The notes beneath the pieces are model-generated. The model saw only the letters and a program-made list of their open reading frames with translations. It ran no database searches and had not been told where the DNA came from. Shown in pieces: positions 52,224 through 63,986 of a stretch of 64,000 nt of DNA. A program made the translations under genes and the position numbers. Source of the stretch: Plutella xylostella (Eukaryota; Arthropoda; Insecta; Lepidoptera; Plutellidae); contig NC_063995.1 in assembly GCF_932276165.1 (NCBI RefSeq), positions 4,836,001 to 4,900,000 of the forward strand. The letters run 5' to 3'. Every line of letters begins with the position of its first letter. Positions within the stretch are counted from its first letter, which is position 1.

Positions 52224-52383
52224 CATTGGTTGGTTTGCTCCCACTAAACATGGCGACCGGCCGCAATGTTGTCATTTATTTATATATAATAAATACAAAT
52301 TTTAGGCAAAGACAAAACTATTGTTGTCCTTTTTTACGTACGATAACACTAATAAGTTAAAAAGAGACGACGATATGGGCCTT

Positions 52384-52496
52384 ACCACAAAAACTTAGAC
52401 AGTATTTAACAGATGTTTAGTGCTGTCAAACGCCTACAAAATCTGTCAAATTTCGTTTTAAACACTTGTTGAACAGTGTTTAAAGTTTTTTGTGGT
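52384..52496. mobile_element. Short inverted-repeat MITE, copy 2
   Basis: ACCACAAAAACTTAGAC and AAAGTTTTTTGTGGT ends enclose TGCTGTCAAACGCCTACAAA. It is closely similar to 37856-37966. Confidence 0.85.
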
Positions 52497-52635
52497 CGTA
52501 CTGTATATGTTTAACTAAGGGTGTTAATGCCTCTTTATTCTTTCGTCAATGGTCCAAATGAATAGACTACAGGGTTCTAGAAATTATCCAGTAGGAGGAC
52601 ATCATTAAGCTGTATTAAAGATAAACACACTCTGG

Positions 52636-52760
52636 CGCAGCGGCCATCTATCGGTCGACTTTGGAACTTTTTTATTTTATGAATCGTCAGAAATTCTCTC
52701 GTCGTGTGGGATTTTCCACCATAGACAACAGCTTCTAAAACCGACTATAGATGGCGCTAG
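52636..52760. repeat. Left inverted repeat matching 56510-56630
   Basis: GCGGCCATCTATCGGTCGAC, TTGGAACTTTTTTATT, GTGTGGGATTTTCCACCA and AGACAACAGCT occur here. The same series occurs in inverse orientation at 56510-56630. A partial third copy (ACACAGCACCGGCGACCATC) lies at 53617-53650. Confidence 0.75.
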
Positions 52761-53279
52761 TCAAACCTTACTTCATTTTATTTTATTGGTTGAGCAACCC
52801 TGGATTCGAGTGCTTTTGAGACAACCCAAAATACCACCGTTAGTTCCACATGATAATAGTACAAAATAATAAAAATAAAACAGCACTTTTACACACGATA
52901 AAAAAACGCTAATCTTAGTTTAACTGGGTGGTATTTTTATTCGGGATCCTGTAAATCAAATGACAAGCAAGGAAGCTAGGTACCAGGGGAGTGCAAAGAT
53001 CCGTCGGTTATAGGAATCATAGAAGTCCAAAAGAATAGTCAACAGGGTCGTTGAAATTATCAAATGAAAACCGTCAAAGAGCGCAATTTTTTTAGAATTA
53101 TTGTTTTTCAAATGTTAAGGGGGGGGACGACGCTCTAATTTTAACATTGTATTAATATATCTCGAGACTGGAGGCTTTGGTCTACATGGTTTCAAGGCAA
53201 TTTTTGTTGTATTTAAAGATACCTTTTTAACGATACCCGTCTCGATGGAGTGGTTCGTTTTTTTTTTCGAATGAACTTT

Positions 53280-53460
53280 TCGCTGTATGGGGGGTTATTT
53301 TTTCTATTTTTAAATAGTTTTAAAAACAAATTTTTGGATTGTTAGTATTTACCTCTCCTCCAATTTTCGTGGCAATCGGTGCAGAAGCGGCGGAAAACGA
53401 GACGGACATAAATAACGAAAATATAAGGGTTCCTTGTAGACTACGGAACCCTAAAAACAC
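53280..53460 (+). repeat. Dispersed repeat ending in TACGGAACCCTAAAAA
   Basis: The phrases CCAATTTTCGTGGCAATCGG, GTGCAGAAGCGGCGGAAAAC and AGGGTTCCTTGTAGACTACG belong to a motif seen widely in moth genomes, ending with a small AGGGTTCC / GGAACCCT hairpin. The family name is unknown to me. Confidence 0.5.
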
Positions 53461-53689
53461 AGAACTGGGGACATTCGTGAAACTACAAGAGAAATCAAAT
53501 GACATGACATTTGTTGATGATCTATAAAATCGTCCGTGCGCGAACGGACGAGTCAGCGTTGTTCTATGATTTCCGCAGGAAAATAATGTACATAATCCGC
53601 CAAAAAAGCTTTATTAAAAAACACAGCACCGGCGACCATCTGTCGGACGATTTACGATTTTAACTGACAAACTTAACTGGCACTTTCAA

Positions 53690-54890
53690 AATCACAAAGA
53701 GCCGAGTGAAGCGAGGCCATATAAACCATCCCCACATTTCTAAACACTTGAGAGCCGAGCGAAGCGAGCTAAGGCGCGGGCCTTTTCGGTGCTGGACAAC
53801 ACACACCGCTATTACTTATAAGTTTATATTATATAAGGTTTTTTATCTGTTATTTTCTTTTTTTTTTGTGTATTTTCTTGTGGATTTTTGGTGTGTGCTG
53901 TGTGGTGTACCGAATAAAGAATTTTTATCTTTATCTTTATCTATCTTTATCTTTATCTACATAGTTAACCGGCATTTCCTAAACCTGAAAGAGCTGAGCG
54001 AAGCGAGGCCATATATGTCAACCTAGCATTCCCTAAAGCCTAAACTTATCGGCATTTTCTAAACCCTAAAGAGCGAGCGAAGCGCTGCCATCCACACCAA
54101 CCCGGTAGCTATGAAAAACCTAGTGTGCCGAGCGAAGCGAGGCAGCCCAAACCTAACCGAGGTTACCTAAAGTATAAAGAGCCGAGCGAAGCGAGGCCAT
54201 ACAGCTAAATCCTGCATACTCTGAAGCTTAGAGAACCGAGCGAAGCGAGGCAATTCAATCTTAACTGGCACTTTTCAAATCACAAAGAGCCGAGCGAAGC
54301 GAGTTCATATAAACCAACCCCGCATTCCTAAACACTTAAGAGCCGAGCTAAGCGAGGCAATACATAGTTAACCGGCATTTCCTAGCACTGAAAGAGCCGA
54401 GCGAAGCGAGACTATATATCTCAACACAGTATTCCATAAAGCTTAACCTTATCGGCATTTTCTAAACCCTAAAGAGCCGAGCGAAGCGCGGCCATTCACA
54501 CCAACCCAGTATTTATGAAAACCTAGTGTGCCGAGCGAAGCGAGGCAGCGCAAACCTAACCGGGGTTACCTAAAGTGTAAAGAGCCGAGCGAAGCGATTC
54601 CATAAATCTCAATCCTGCATACCCTGAAGCTTAGAGAACCGAGCGAAGCGAGGCAATACAAACTTAACTGGCACTTTCCAAATCACAAAGAACCGAGCAA
54701 AGCGAGGCCTTACAAACTTACCCACATTTCTTAAATGTAAATAGCTGAGCAAATAGAGGCAGTACAATTAAAAACTGGCATTTCCAAAACCCTAAGAAGG
54801 CAAGCGAAGCGATGCAAAATGCATCAAACCCGCATTTTCTTAAACCTGGAAAACCGACCAAATCCAGACAAAACAAACCAAACCGGCATT
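53690..54890 (+). repeat. Satellite array with GCCGAGCGAAGCGAGGC core, forward block
   Basis: About 20 units of roughly 55-60 bp each have the core AGAGCCGAGCGAAGCGAGGC followed by AT-richer spacer with phrases like AACTTAACTGGCATTTCC. Adjacent units alternate among spacer types (GGCATTTTCTAAACC, CATTCCTAAA, GGTTACCTAAAG), suggesting a higher-order repeat of several units. The core degenerates towards the right edge. No ORF spans it. Confidence 0.92.
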
Positions 54891-54949
54891 TTCTAATACT
54901 TAAGCCAAGAGCTTAGGAAATACCGATTTGGTAAAACTAAATACTTACT

Positions 54950-55200
54950 TATTGCCTCGCTTTGCTCAGCGCTTTTTATTTTAGGAAATGCGGGGTAAGT
55001 TTATGTTGCCGCGCTTCGCTCGGCTCTTGGGCGTTTAGAAGTTGCTGATTTGGTTTGTATTGCCTCGTTACAGTCGGCTCTTTAGAGTTTATAAAATGCC
55101 GGTAAGGTTAGTATTGCCACGCTGCGCTCGGCTCTCTAGGCATTAAGGAATGCAGGATTGAGATGTATGGCATCGCTTTGCTCGGCTCTTTACGATTTGT
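54950..55200 (-). repeat. Satellite array, inverted block
   Basis: Four or five units appear in the opposite orientation (GCCTCGCTTTGCTCAGCG, GCGCTTCGCTCGGCTCTT, CACGCTGCGCTCGGCTCT, TCGCTTTGCTCGGCTCTTTA), with an isolated unit near 56262. Together with the forward block this makes a large imperfect foldback with its centre near 54900. Confidence 0.85.
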
Positions 55201-55442
55201 GAAATGTCGTTTCTGGGGGCACGGCAGTCGAGCACAAAAGCGGCACGGCCGTACCATCCTTTTTTCGAAGCAATTCAGGCCATTTTCGAACCCCTGTAAC
55301 TTCGTTGTGGATAAAACTAGAAGACTGAATTTTCAATAACCATGCAGGCATTGTAAAGACACGGTATATTTCAAATTTCATTCAATTTAAACCAGTAGTT
55401 TAAAAATTATAACAGGTCAAAGTTTCTTAATTTTGTCACTGA

Positions 55443-55475
55443 CTCACTCACTCACTCACTCACTCACTCACTCAC
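55443..55475 (+). repeat. (CACT)n microsatellite
   Basis: About eight tandem CACT/ACTC units. Confidence 0.95.
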
Positions 55476-56031
55476 CGATCATAAAAATTCTAAGGCACTT
55501 CTAGCAGACCTCGAAGCTTCAAATTTGGAATATAAGTAGTGTTTGGTGTATGAACCAAGGAAAAACTAAAATATAATAATAAGAGTAAAACTTTTCAATT
55601 TTGGTCCAGTTTTCTAGATAGGTACATAACTGCTTAAATAATTTCATAATCACATATCTGACCAAGTAAATATAGGCGCACGGTAGTGCCCCTGCCAAAT
55701 CGAGAAAAAGATTCGCGTCATGCAAATTAAATCCGCAAAGGAAGGATTACCTACCTACGGACAAATTACATCAGGCTACCAGTGCTACCACTTATAGTAA
55801 TTTTTTTTTATGTACAATGAACTTTCTGTATTAAAAACTAAGGTTGAAATTTAATTAGGGAAATTTGATGCAGTATTACGTACCCAAAAATAAAGATTCT
55901 TGATTCTTACCTTAAGTTTGCGATTTATGTAGGTAGGCAACCTACCAAACTAAGTTAACGCACCTACGTACCTAGAAGGTACCGAAAAGAAAAAAAGTAG
56001 AACTGTCTACAAAATACAAAAAGAAATGAGA

Positions 56032-56245
56032 TCCCATCAAAAACAATACTTGTAAAAAAAAACAAGTCCCGTAATTCAGTTGTTCTACGGTAAAAAGTTT
56101 TGAGATTCATGTAATACCAAGTCTTATCCACGCACGCATCTCAATCTTAAAAATATTTAATGTTTTATATAAATATATTGACTTGGTCATCGCACTATAT
56201 GCGATGGCTGAGTCAACGTGACAAGTATTGTTTTTGATGGGATAG
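56032..56245. mobile_element. MITE with ATCCCATCAAAAACAATACT ends
   Basis: Exact inverted ends of about 23 bp: ATCCCATCAAAAACAATACT plus TGT at the left, and ACAAGTATTGTTTTTGATGG plus GAT at the right. The inner TACCAAGTC / GACTTGGT also pair. It lies within the foldback region. Confidence 0.9.
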
Positions 56246-56509
56246 ATTTTTATTGCCCTGCTTCGCTCGGCTATCAGGGTGATGCAAAAGTGGTACAGAA
56301 AGTAGGGGGTGTCCCTGAAAGGCGACTTATTTTTTATTTTTTTTCATTCCAAGCCTCAATTAATTAATATTATAAAGTAAATATTTTTTTGGCAAAGTTT
56401 ATCCAAGTAGGTACCTCCCTAAATTAAAATTAGTTTGCAAATAACTAGGTACTTATTCATCTTAAAATTTAACTTTGTATTTACGTCAATATCCGGTTAT
56501 GTCCAAGGG

Positions 56510-56690
56510 GATATAGCCACACCCACTTTTTAGTACCTAGCTGTTGTCTGTTGGTGAAAAATCCCACATTTTCTGGTGAAATAATCCAGTTCATTAAAAA
56601 GTTCCAATATCATCCGATAGATGGCCGCTGGTGCTGTGTTTTTAAATAAGTAAATAATATTTTTTTGGTGGATTAGGGAATGGTCGATTT
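56510..56690. repeat. Right inverted repeat of the foldback region
   Basis: This is the inverse match of 52636-52745. Its right edge (GTGCTGTGTTTTTAAATAAG, TTTTTTGGTGGATTA) is the inverse of 53595-53630 (TAATCCGCCAAAAAAG, AAAAACACAGCACC). The satellite therefore sits between inverted termini. Confidence 0.75.
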
Positions 56691-57497
56691 CATAAATCAT
56701 AAACTAATGTGTTTCTCTTCTAGTTACACGAATGTCTGCGGTTCCGTGTTCTATAATTTCGACGACCTTGGCTATTCTTCTGGAATTTTCGTGGCCCCAA
56801 TACCAAAGGACTCAAATTCGGAGCAGGTCATTAAAACAAAAAAATTAAAATGCAGTGCTATTAGTATGAAGGATTCACTAGCGCCATCTATATAAAAACT
56901 GCGACTATAGAATCTAGAGTCGCAGTTTTGAAGTAGCTGCCGTCTATGGTTTAAAAATCCTCATTTGCGGGATAAGATCTAGTCTTTATCAAATTTTATC
57001 CAATTCGGTGCTCAGGTTTAGACGTAAAATGCAACAGACAGACAAAGTTACCTACTTGATTAATAAAGATAAGTATTCGCAAGTTTACTGTTCTCCATAT
57101 AATGTAATAATATGAAGGCATAAAGATAGGATAGGGTAATAGTAAGTTCATGTCTTAAAAAGTTCACGCTACTTAACGCTAGATGGCGGAAGTTGGTGTT
57201 TTGGGAATCATAACCGATAGATACTGAAGCTTGTAGAAACTATAGCAAATCATATTGAAAGGAAAAATAATGCTAAGAGCATACTATAAGGTACATACAT
57301 AGTAAATTAACTTTGATATCGTTTTGTTTATTCGAGAGAAGCAGAGACCGTAGGACCGAAGCGATTTCACCACAGATACTTAACTATATTTTGATTTTGA
57401 TCAACGACATCAACGACTTTTTATAATTTGACAGAACTTGACACTGACATATGACATTTTAGATAACTAACAGCATAGAGAAAAGAACACTACGTTT

Positions 57498-58052
57498 TAG
57501 GGCGGATTCGGCCAACGTCGAGTAACTGTTTACTCACGAGTAAAGTACCAGTTACTCGCGAGTAAGCAGATTTTGCATTCTACCAAACCTGAAACCAAGA
57601 TAACTAGCTTATCCCAAGAATAAAATGTTATACCGCCAAAATTTACCGTGTAACGAGCTTATCCGAGAGTACTTTTGTAATGGCGGCAGCACATCAGCTG
57701 ATTAGAAAACCGTCATAATGACATATAAACACATCTGTCAAAACATAAACAAAAGTACGTTAAAAGGCAAAGTCTCAGAATAACAACAGCGAATAAAATA
57801 TTAAAACATAAACAATTTCATACTTTTATAATCCATTCAAACTAAGTTGGCATGTCATTTCTATTGCATGCTTTGAAACGCAGCTATTTTTATTTTAGTT
57901 GCATTACAGTTTCGTTCCTCGTTCATTCAATTTAATCATGGTATAACTTGGTAGAATGCAAATGTACTTATCCTAGATATTTACTCGCGTATAATTTTAA
58001 TTCCGGTATAGTTATTCTCGTGTAACGTGATGTTTGGACGAATCCACCCTTA
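57498..58052. mobile_element. Inverted-repeat DNA element of about 555 bp
   Basis: TAGGGCGGATTCGGCCAACG, then GAGTAACTG at the left. At the right, the complement reads TAAGGGTGGATTCGTCC, then CATCACGTTACA. The inner sequence has repeated ACTCGCGAGTAA words. There is no long ORF. Confidence 0.85.
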
Positions 58053-58599
58053 AAGAGAAGAGAACTAACAGAAAACTAAAACTGGCAGAAAACTAGTATT
58101 TTTACTTTCTTTTTGTTGATTTGTTATTGAAATTGTACATTTTAGTTATAACGAATGGCTGATTTTACCACAGTCCGTACCAGTAATTGAAGAATTTGAT
58201 ATTATTTTCGTAAGTCAGCACCTGTATAATTATCTTACTTAAATAACCTTAGATATGGAACTTATTATAACCTTATTCGTTTCGTATCTAAACAACAACC
58301 CTGATATTTAATATAATTTGCACTCTTCAATCTATAAGATGAAAAACTAAATAATTTAATATATTATACCTAAGCGGAGCTTGCGGCCAACAGATTGTTT
58401 ATATGCAGAACTGAACTTTTTAACTTTAATATTTACAAGTTTCGTTTTGTACAGTCAGCTGAAAAACTGAATTCCATTCTTGTTTAAATTAAATAATTAA
58501 TAAAATATGAAACACAAAACAAAACATTGCTGCTATTATTCTGATCTTTGTAATACTAGAGTTGTGTTTAATTAAATATTTATTGTTTCAGAAGAAATT

Positions 58600-61500
58600 A
58601 TGGATACGGAATTAGATGCAGATATTGAGATAGATCCTGATCTGTTCATTAAATGTCGACTATGTATTGAAGAGAATGGATCTTTTCGCATACATCAATC
58701 ATTGCAGGATCAAATTAAATTCTGTTTTGATATTACCGTAAGCGTTACCATTTATATTTTATCATTAGTTGTTACCCAAATTAATTAAACTAAGACTATA
58801 GGCTCAAATAGTTTTTTGGCGTAGCAGTCAGGGTCACTAACCACTAAATAATTCAGTGGGATTAAGTACCTATACCATGAAAATCAAATTATCAGCCTAC
58901 AGGGTACTAAACATTTATTGCTGTTGGTCTTTATGATTTGCTGCCTGTAATACTAATTTCATTTGGGATGAAATTACCTACTGTGGGCACAGTAGGTACT
59001 TGTGAGCACTTTATTATATCATTCTCACAGAACAGGACATAACCACAGACTAATTAGAGACAATAGCATGTATGATCAACAGTACAGTTCAATTGTTTAT
59101 TAACAGCTCAGATCAACTACAAATAGATTCGCAATCGCCGTGTGCACTATTCTCTTTCTCACTCAAACCATAGATGTTGCCGACAAAAAAATAAAACCTA
59201 AATATGGGGAAATTTAACTTATCATAATAACAAAAACAAAACTTGAGTATATCGTCGGTTGATAGGAAAAAGTCACTAAAGGCTAATTTTTCAATAGCCA
59301 GACAAAAGTTTTGCTGGGAAATAATTTTGATGCTGTTGCGTCTCAATGTTTCTCAATGTTTGTATTACCCAGATAACATTTATCTGAATATTGAAAAATC
59401 AGCCTTAGTGAGTTTTTCCTGTCAACCGACGATATAAGAAAAAAAACTTTACTCATACTTATTTGATTTCAATATAATTATTTAATATACACAAACTGAG
59501 TGGATTGTATAATTCATTGTCTTCGTCCAATCGAAACAATCCTCTTCAAAATGTGCCGAACACAATTTTTGTATGTTTCCTTGGTTCCCAATTTGTGCGA
59601 CCGGTAATGTCTATCCATTTTCTTGATATTTTTTTTTCTGTCGGAAACCTATGAAAGAGATAAATGGATGAGCATGAGAATTATAATCGTGGGCCAAATA
59701 TGTGATGGGGTTTTTTTTAAAGGAAACACGTATTTCGTATCAATACAATAAACTTTATATTATACAGAAGAAATCACACATGGAAGAAAAAAAAAGAAAC
59801 GAACGTTTCCTCACAATGAGAGGCACCTCATTTGAAAGAGGAGAATGACTTCTACAAAATACAATCTTCACAAAAACCGAATTCGTGCGCCCCATTTGTA
59901 AACCCAACCCGAGTCCGTTACAATTTCTAGTATTTTCTTTGCATACTATAATATTTGTGGGTAAAATAAATTTTCAATAACTTGCAACACCATGTGATTT
60001 GTTATGATATGGTACCTCGTAATTTTTACTTAAAACTGATACTAAAAGACCTTACAGTATTAAAATTAGTATCGTTTTATATTAAAATCGAGCCAATAGA
60101 TAGTACTATGATGAATGTAAGCATGTTAAACTTGATAGTATCTACTTACATGTGAAAATATATCTCATCCATCATTCCATCGTGTTTTCGTTCATTATGC
60201 TCTATACAACCGAACAAAATCCACCCACCCATGTCACACACTCGTTAAGTGATGATAATAGTCTAATAAACTTAATAAACACCCACAAATCACTAGCAAA
60301 TCAAAAATAAATAGCATTTAGAAAATTTTGTTGTAACTGTCAGCCTTTGTTTGGCACAGATTTTTCATTTGTTTCATTGTTTGGCACAGAGAACTGACGT
60401 AAACAGGCGCCTCAGCAAAAAGGACAAAAAACATTTACAGCTTAACGTTTCTTTCTCACGCTTAATGTAGCTAAGCGTCTCTTTTTCGCAATGTCAGAAC
60501 TGTCACGATTATACCCCTGTGATTAACAGGTACACACACCATATCTGGTATACACCCATAAACTCTTTTTATAAGAATGCATTTTATTGTATTTTCCAGG
60601 TTCAAGATTTTGACTATCTGTCTAAACTGCTATGTAAGAAGTGCAGAACAATTTTGGGAGAATTTGTTGCAGTTAAAAAGAAGTTCATTGCAAACCAAAC
60701 AATATTACTGGATAAATTAAAGGTAATTTTATACAGAATAACATGATTTAGTTTAGTTTTAACATTAGAATACATATAATATGAAACAAAAGATTGCTAC
60801 TATTCAGGTACCTAACAAACTTACTACTTATTTTAAAAGTATAAAGCAAGTATAATTTAATTTCAGTCAAGAGAAAATCAACGAGGTTGTAATGACACAA
60901 ATACGGGTTGTAGTATTGAACAAGTAAACAAGGAAAAGGCGGAGAAGGCAGCTATTGATAAAATAAGAGGAGCCCAAGAAATTAAAAAAAGAAAGACAAG
61001 AATTAATAAAAGGGTTTCTCTGTTTAACCCATCTTCCAGTGAGGATGAAGAATTTAGTAGTCGTTCTGCCAGTAGAAGGAGTAAAAGGAAAATATCAAGT
61101 TCTTCGGAATCATCTTGTGAAAGAGAAGTGGAGCCTGTGGCACAGGAGACCATTAAAGTTGATGAACCCAAACAGTTACTGACATGGGATCAAAGCTATC
61201 AAAAATATTATGTGTGCAGGTTTTGTGATTACAAGAACTACACTGAAGAAGGCATAATTATGCATGGTAAAATTCATTCCAAACTGATGCAATCTTGTGT
61301 AGTGTCTTTACAAAAACATTGTACAATTGAAATGGAAAAAATTGACGATAGACCAAATGTTACTGGAGATCTGGGAAATGTTGTCCTTAGCCACGACAAA
61401 ATTGTATCAGGCGTACATAATATTTGTTATTACGTCAAATATATTTTGCCTGAACAATCTTACGAGACTAAGCGAGTATTAACATTAAAAAGAATTGTGT

Positions 61501-63275
61501 ATGATTCTTCAGAAGATGATACAGTCAGAAAATATCGCAATACGAAGAATAAGAAAATAAGATTGCAATCGCGGAGTTCTTCTAATGAAACCGTAGTTCT
61601 TGAAGGTAGTAGGAGTAGGAGTCAAACATCTGATAAGGATAGAAACACAAATGACAAAGTAAAAAAAGGTAACAAAAAATCGGATTCACTTGATATTGAA
61701 TGTATTGATATTGTAGATACTTCATCTAATGATAGCAATGACCAAGTAAAACCTAACCATAAAACAAAGGATAATGAATTAAAAATAATTCATGATGTAA
61801 CTGCTGATTGCTTTAAAAAATACTTGGCAAGTTGTGTCAACATTCCGCAAAATGAATCTGGCAATAAAAATTTAGATGAGATGTTACATCGAAAATTATT
61901 AAGTGTTGGGAGAAAACTAATGCCTACAAATGTATCAAGAGGTTTACCAACACCTGGTCTTTTAAAATACTTACAATACAAAAATGTTAATATAAATTGG
62001 ATACCTGCATGTAAGCAAAATTTTTGTAGAATTATTACTGAGATTGCACCTCAAAAAACAAATACTAATTTAAAGGGCTGGTATGCTGTCAAAGGGAATA
62101 TTGATTTTGAAGTTAGAGAAAAAAACTCAGAAGATCATCTGCTTGATCAAGTACAAGAGAAGCAAAATGATTTAGACAAAATAGCAGAAAATAATGAGCA
62201 AGAAATAAACATTTCTGAACAAGTAACTAATAATGAAACTGAAACAGTCATTAAGGATACCTCAATGGAAATTTCTTCAACACCAGTTATCCCTGTGGCA
62301 AAACCTTTTGTAGTGCCTGCTGTATTACATCAGATTATAGACACCGATATTGAACAAGGCAACAAACTGCTCAATGCCAACCCTGTAGCTAATCCCAAGC
62401 AGCTTCCAAAAAAGAATACTTTTATGCCTCATTATGAAATGAAAAAAACAGTTGACACAAATAATCCACCAAAAGCAGCTGAATCTGTAAAAGATTCCTT
62501 ACTATTAGTAGACCAGAATCAGCCACCAGAGCTGTCTATGCCTATAATAACGTCTACAACTTCCTTAGCGCAAAACCCCGTAAAACAAAATGGTATGGGA
62601 ATTAGTAATAAACCAGAGGCACTCCCAAGTGAAAGAAATGAAATGTCGAAGAATACACCACGAATTAAATGCAAGCCAGTATCAGAATTGATGCCTCAGT
62701 CACGTTCCATTCTCAAAACACCTCAACATGTTCAAAAGGTGGCGAGTGTAAGCCAAATGCCACACCTCGTCTCCATCATTTCCAAAACAGCCCCTAAGCC
62801 GGCTCAAGATGTATTCTTTACTCCCACGGACAAAGGGCAAATTACGATGAACAGTGTCGACTTACCAAACTCATCATCAATAAGTCCTATTGAATACTTT
62901 AAAACGGTGCTTAAGATGCACGGACTGGAATTGATATCACAAGTTAATTATAAGCTGACGCACGACTTTATATCTCTTGTAAAGTTTAAACTGGAGTGTA
63001 GCCTGCTAGAGAGAACTGTAGTTATTTGCTTGTCGTTGTTTGCGCACGAGAGTACGTTCTGTCTGAAGTTGCGGAATTCAGCGGAGGAGATGGACCTGGA
63101 CCTGCTGCCGGCGCACTGGCAGATGAAGATCCTGCAGGCCTACCGTGGGGAGGTGTCGCAAAAGATTCTACAATTCTCCAAGACGTTAAACGAAAGACTT
63201 CATAACAACGCGAAGCAGTTTGTGTTACTTCTCGAAAACATTGAGTTTAAGGTTAGTCCGGGTTTAGGTGATTAG
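58600..63275 (+). CDS. ZAD plus single C2H2 nuclear protein (paralogue B)
   Basis: Three coding exons, 58600-58737, 60600-60722 and 60867-63275, encode 889 residues. The start MDTELDADIEIDPDLFIKC aligns with paralogue A after its three-residue-shorter N-terminus. The ZAD ligands are CRLC and LCKKC, again split by intron 1. A basic SRRSKRKI segment is followed by one C2H2 finger (CRFCDYKNYTEEGIIMHGKI). Conserved islands are LKYLQYKNVNINWIPAC, QGNKLLNANPVANPKQL, RIKCKPVSELMPQS and the C-terminal region SISPIEYFKTVLKMHGLEL. Exon phases and the middle exon length (123 bp) equal those of gene A, so the pair arose by tandem duplication of the whole gene. Both frames are open, so both are probably functional. 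Intron 1 carries the second P-like element. Confidence 0.88.
59107..60521 (-). mobile_element. P-element-like element with degraded THAP domain, copy 2
   Basis: It is nearly identical to 31705-33122 but inverted, and diverges only in the last 25 bp. It is bounded by an 8-bp duplication ATTAACAG (59099-59106, 60522-60529). It sits in intron 1 of ZAD gene B, ending about 80 bases before exon 2. Confidence 0.82.
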
Positions 63276-63728
63276 TGTTCATTAGGTAAGTGTAAATATG
63301 CTACTGTTAAAGTGTACTTTGAAGTATTAGAAAAAGTTTCATTTTTATACAGTTGTTATTCTAAACCTAACATTTCAGATTATGGTACATATATGTATAC
63401 TGTTTTGTACAGGTGTAATTGTATAATTATTCATACTTTAATTTCTGCATAACTGCATGACCTATGCTATATGTTAGCTTTTTTTGGTAACCCTGTTTTT
63501 GTCTTCTATGTTTAAAGATAAAATATCGGACTGACTAAAATTACGGTTATGTTTAGTGTATTAAAACTTTAATGACTCATTTTAATTGTTTTAATTGCAA
63601 CCTGACTAGATAGATATACTTATAAAGAAACCTTTTTATAATATATAAATATATATTTATTTTATTACATGTATCACTATAGTATACTACATTTTATATT
63701 AATAAATACAATCACAGCTAAGATTTTC
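63276..63728. other. 3' region between ZAD gene B and BCS1L
   Basis: No coding exon. This AT-rich stretch holds the 3' UTR of gene B and, on the other strand, the 3' UTR of the BCS1-type gene. The genes converge. Confidence 0.5.
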
Positions 63729-63849
63729 TTATCCTAGAGTCCATATAGTGTTGATATCTTCCAAAACGTCTTTTTGTTCAGAGTGCTTGTGGAACATGAA
63801 GTAGCCTTGGATCTGAGCTGGACTTACATTTTTCTTTGTACTTAATACT
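63729..63849 (-). CDS. BCS1L: Mitochondrial chaperone BCS1, last exon (partial gene)
   Basis: After a TTTTCAG acceptor the minus strand encodes about 39 residues and a TAA. NVSPAQIQGYFMFHKH, then VLEDINTIW, matches the C-terminus of BCS1L-type AAA proteins ('SPAQVQGYFMLYKNDP'). BCS1 is an inner-membrane ATPase that translocates the Rieske protein during complex III assembly. The rest of the gene lies to the right of the window. The call rests on one short but characteristic segment. Confidence 0.72.
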
Positions 63850-63966
63850 CTGAAAATAAAAATACATAATTAAAGTTCGCTATAAGCGATAAGACCGCCT
63901 TTTGTACCCTAGTTAAGTGTCTATGTAAAATTGTTAATTATTTCTGGGTGTACAAATAAAGAGTAC

Positions 63967-63986
63967 TCTATCTATCTATCTATCTA
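63967..63986 (+). repeat. (TATC)n microsatellite
   Basis: A short run of CTAT/TATC units near the right edge of the window. Confidence 0.85.

Larger units (their letters stand above)
48185..58599. other. 10.4-kb repeat-filled gap between ZAD paralogues
   Basis: No host exon is recognised. In order it holds two SINEs and a MITE, a dispersed repeat, an AGATGGC cluster, a hAT-type MITE, a short MITE, a 'GAGCGAAGCGAG' satellite in both orientations between inverted repeats, two more inverted-repeat elements, and AT-rich DNA before gene B. A TATTGTTTCAG acceptor at 58590 shows gene B also has an untranslated upstream exon somewhere in the gap. Confidence 0.6.

Noticed and set aside
53690..54890. 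CRISPR-like array of short repeats and spacers
   Set aside because: The setting is clearly an insect genome. Repeat edges are fuzzy, spacers recur among units, and there are no cas genes. It is a satellite.
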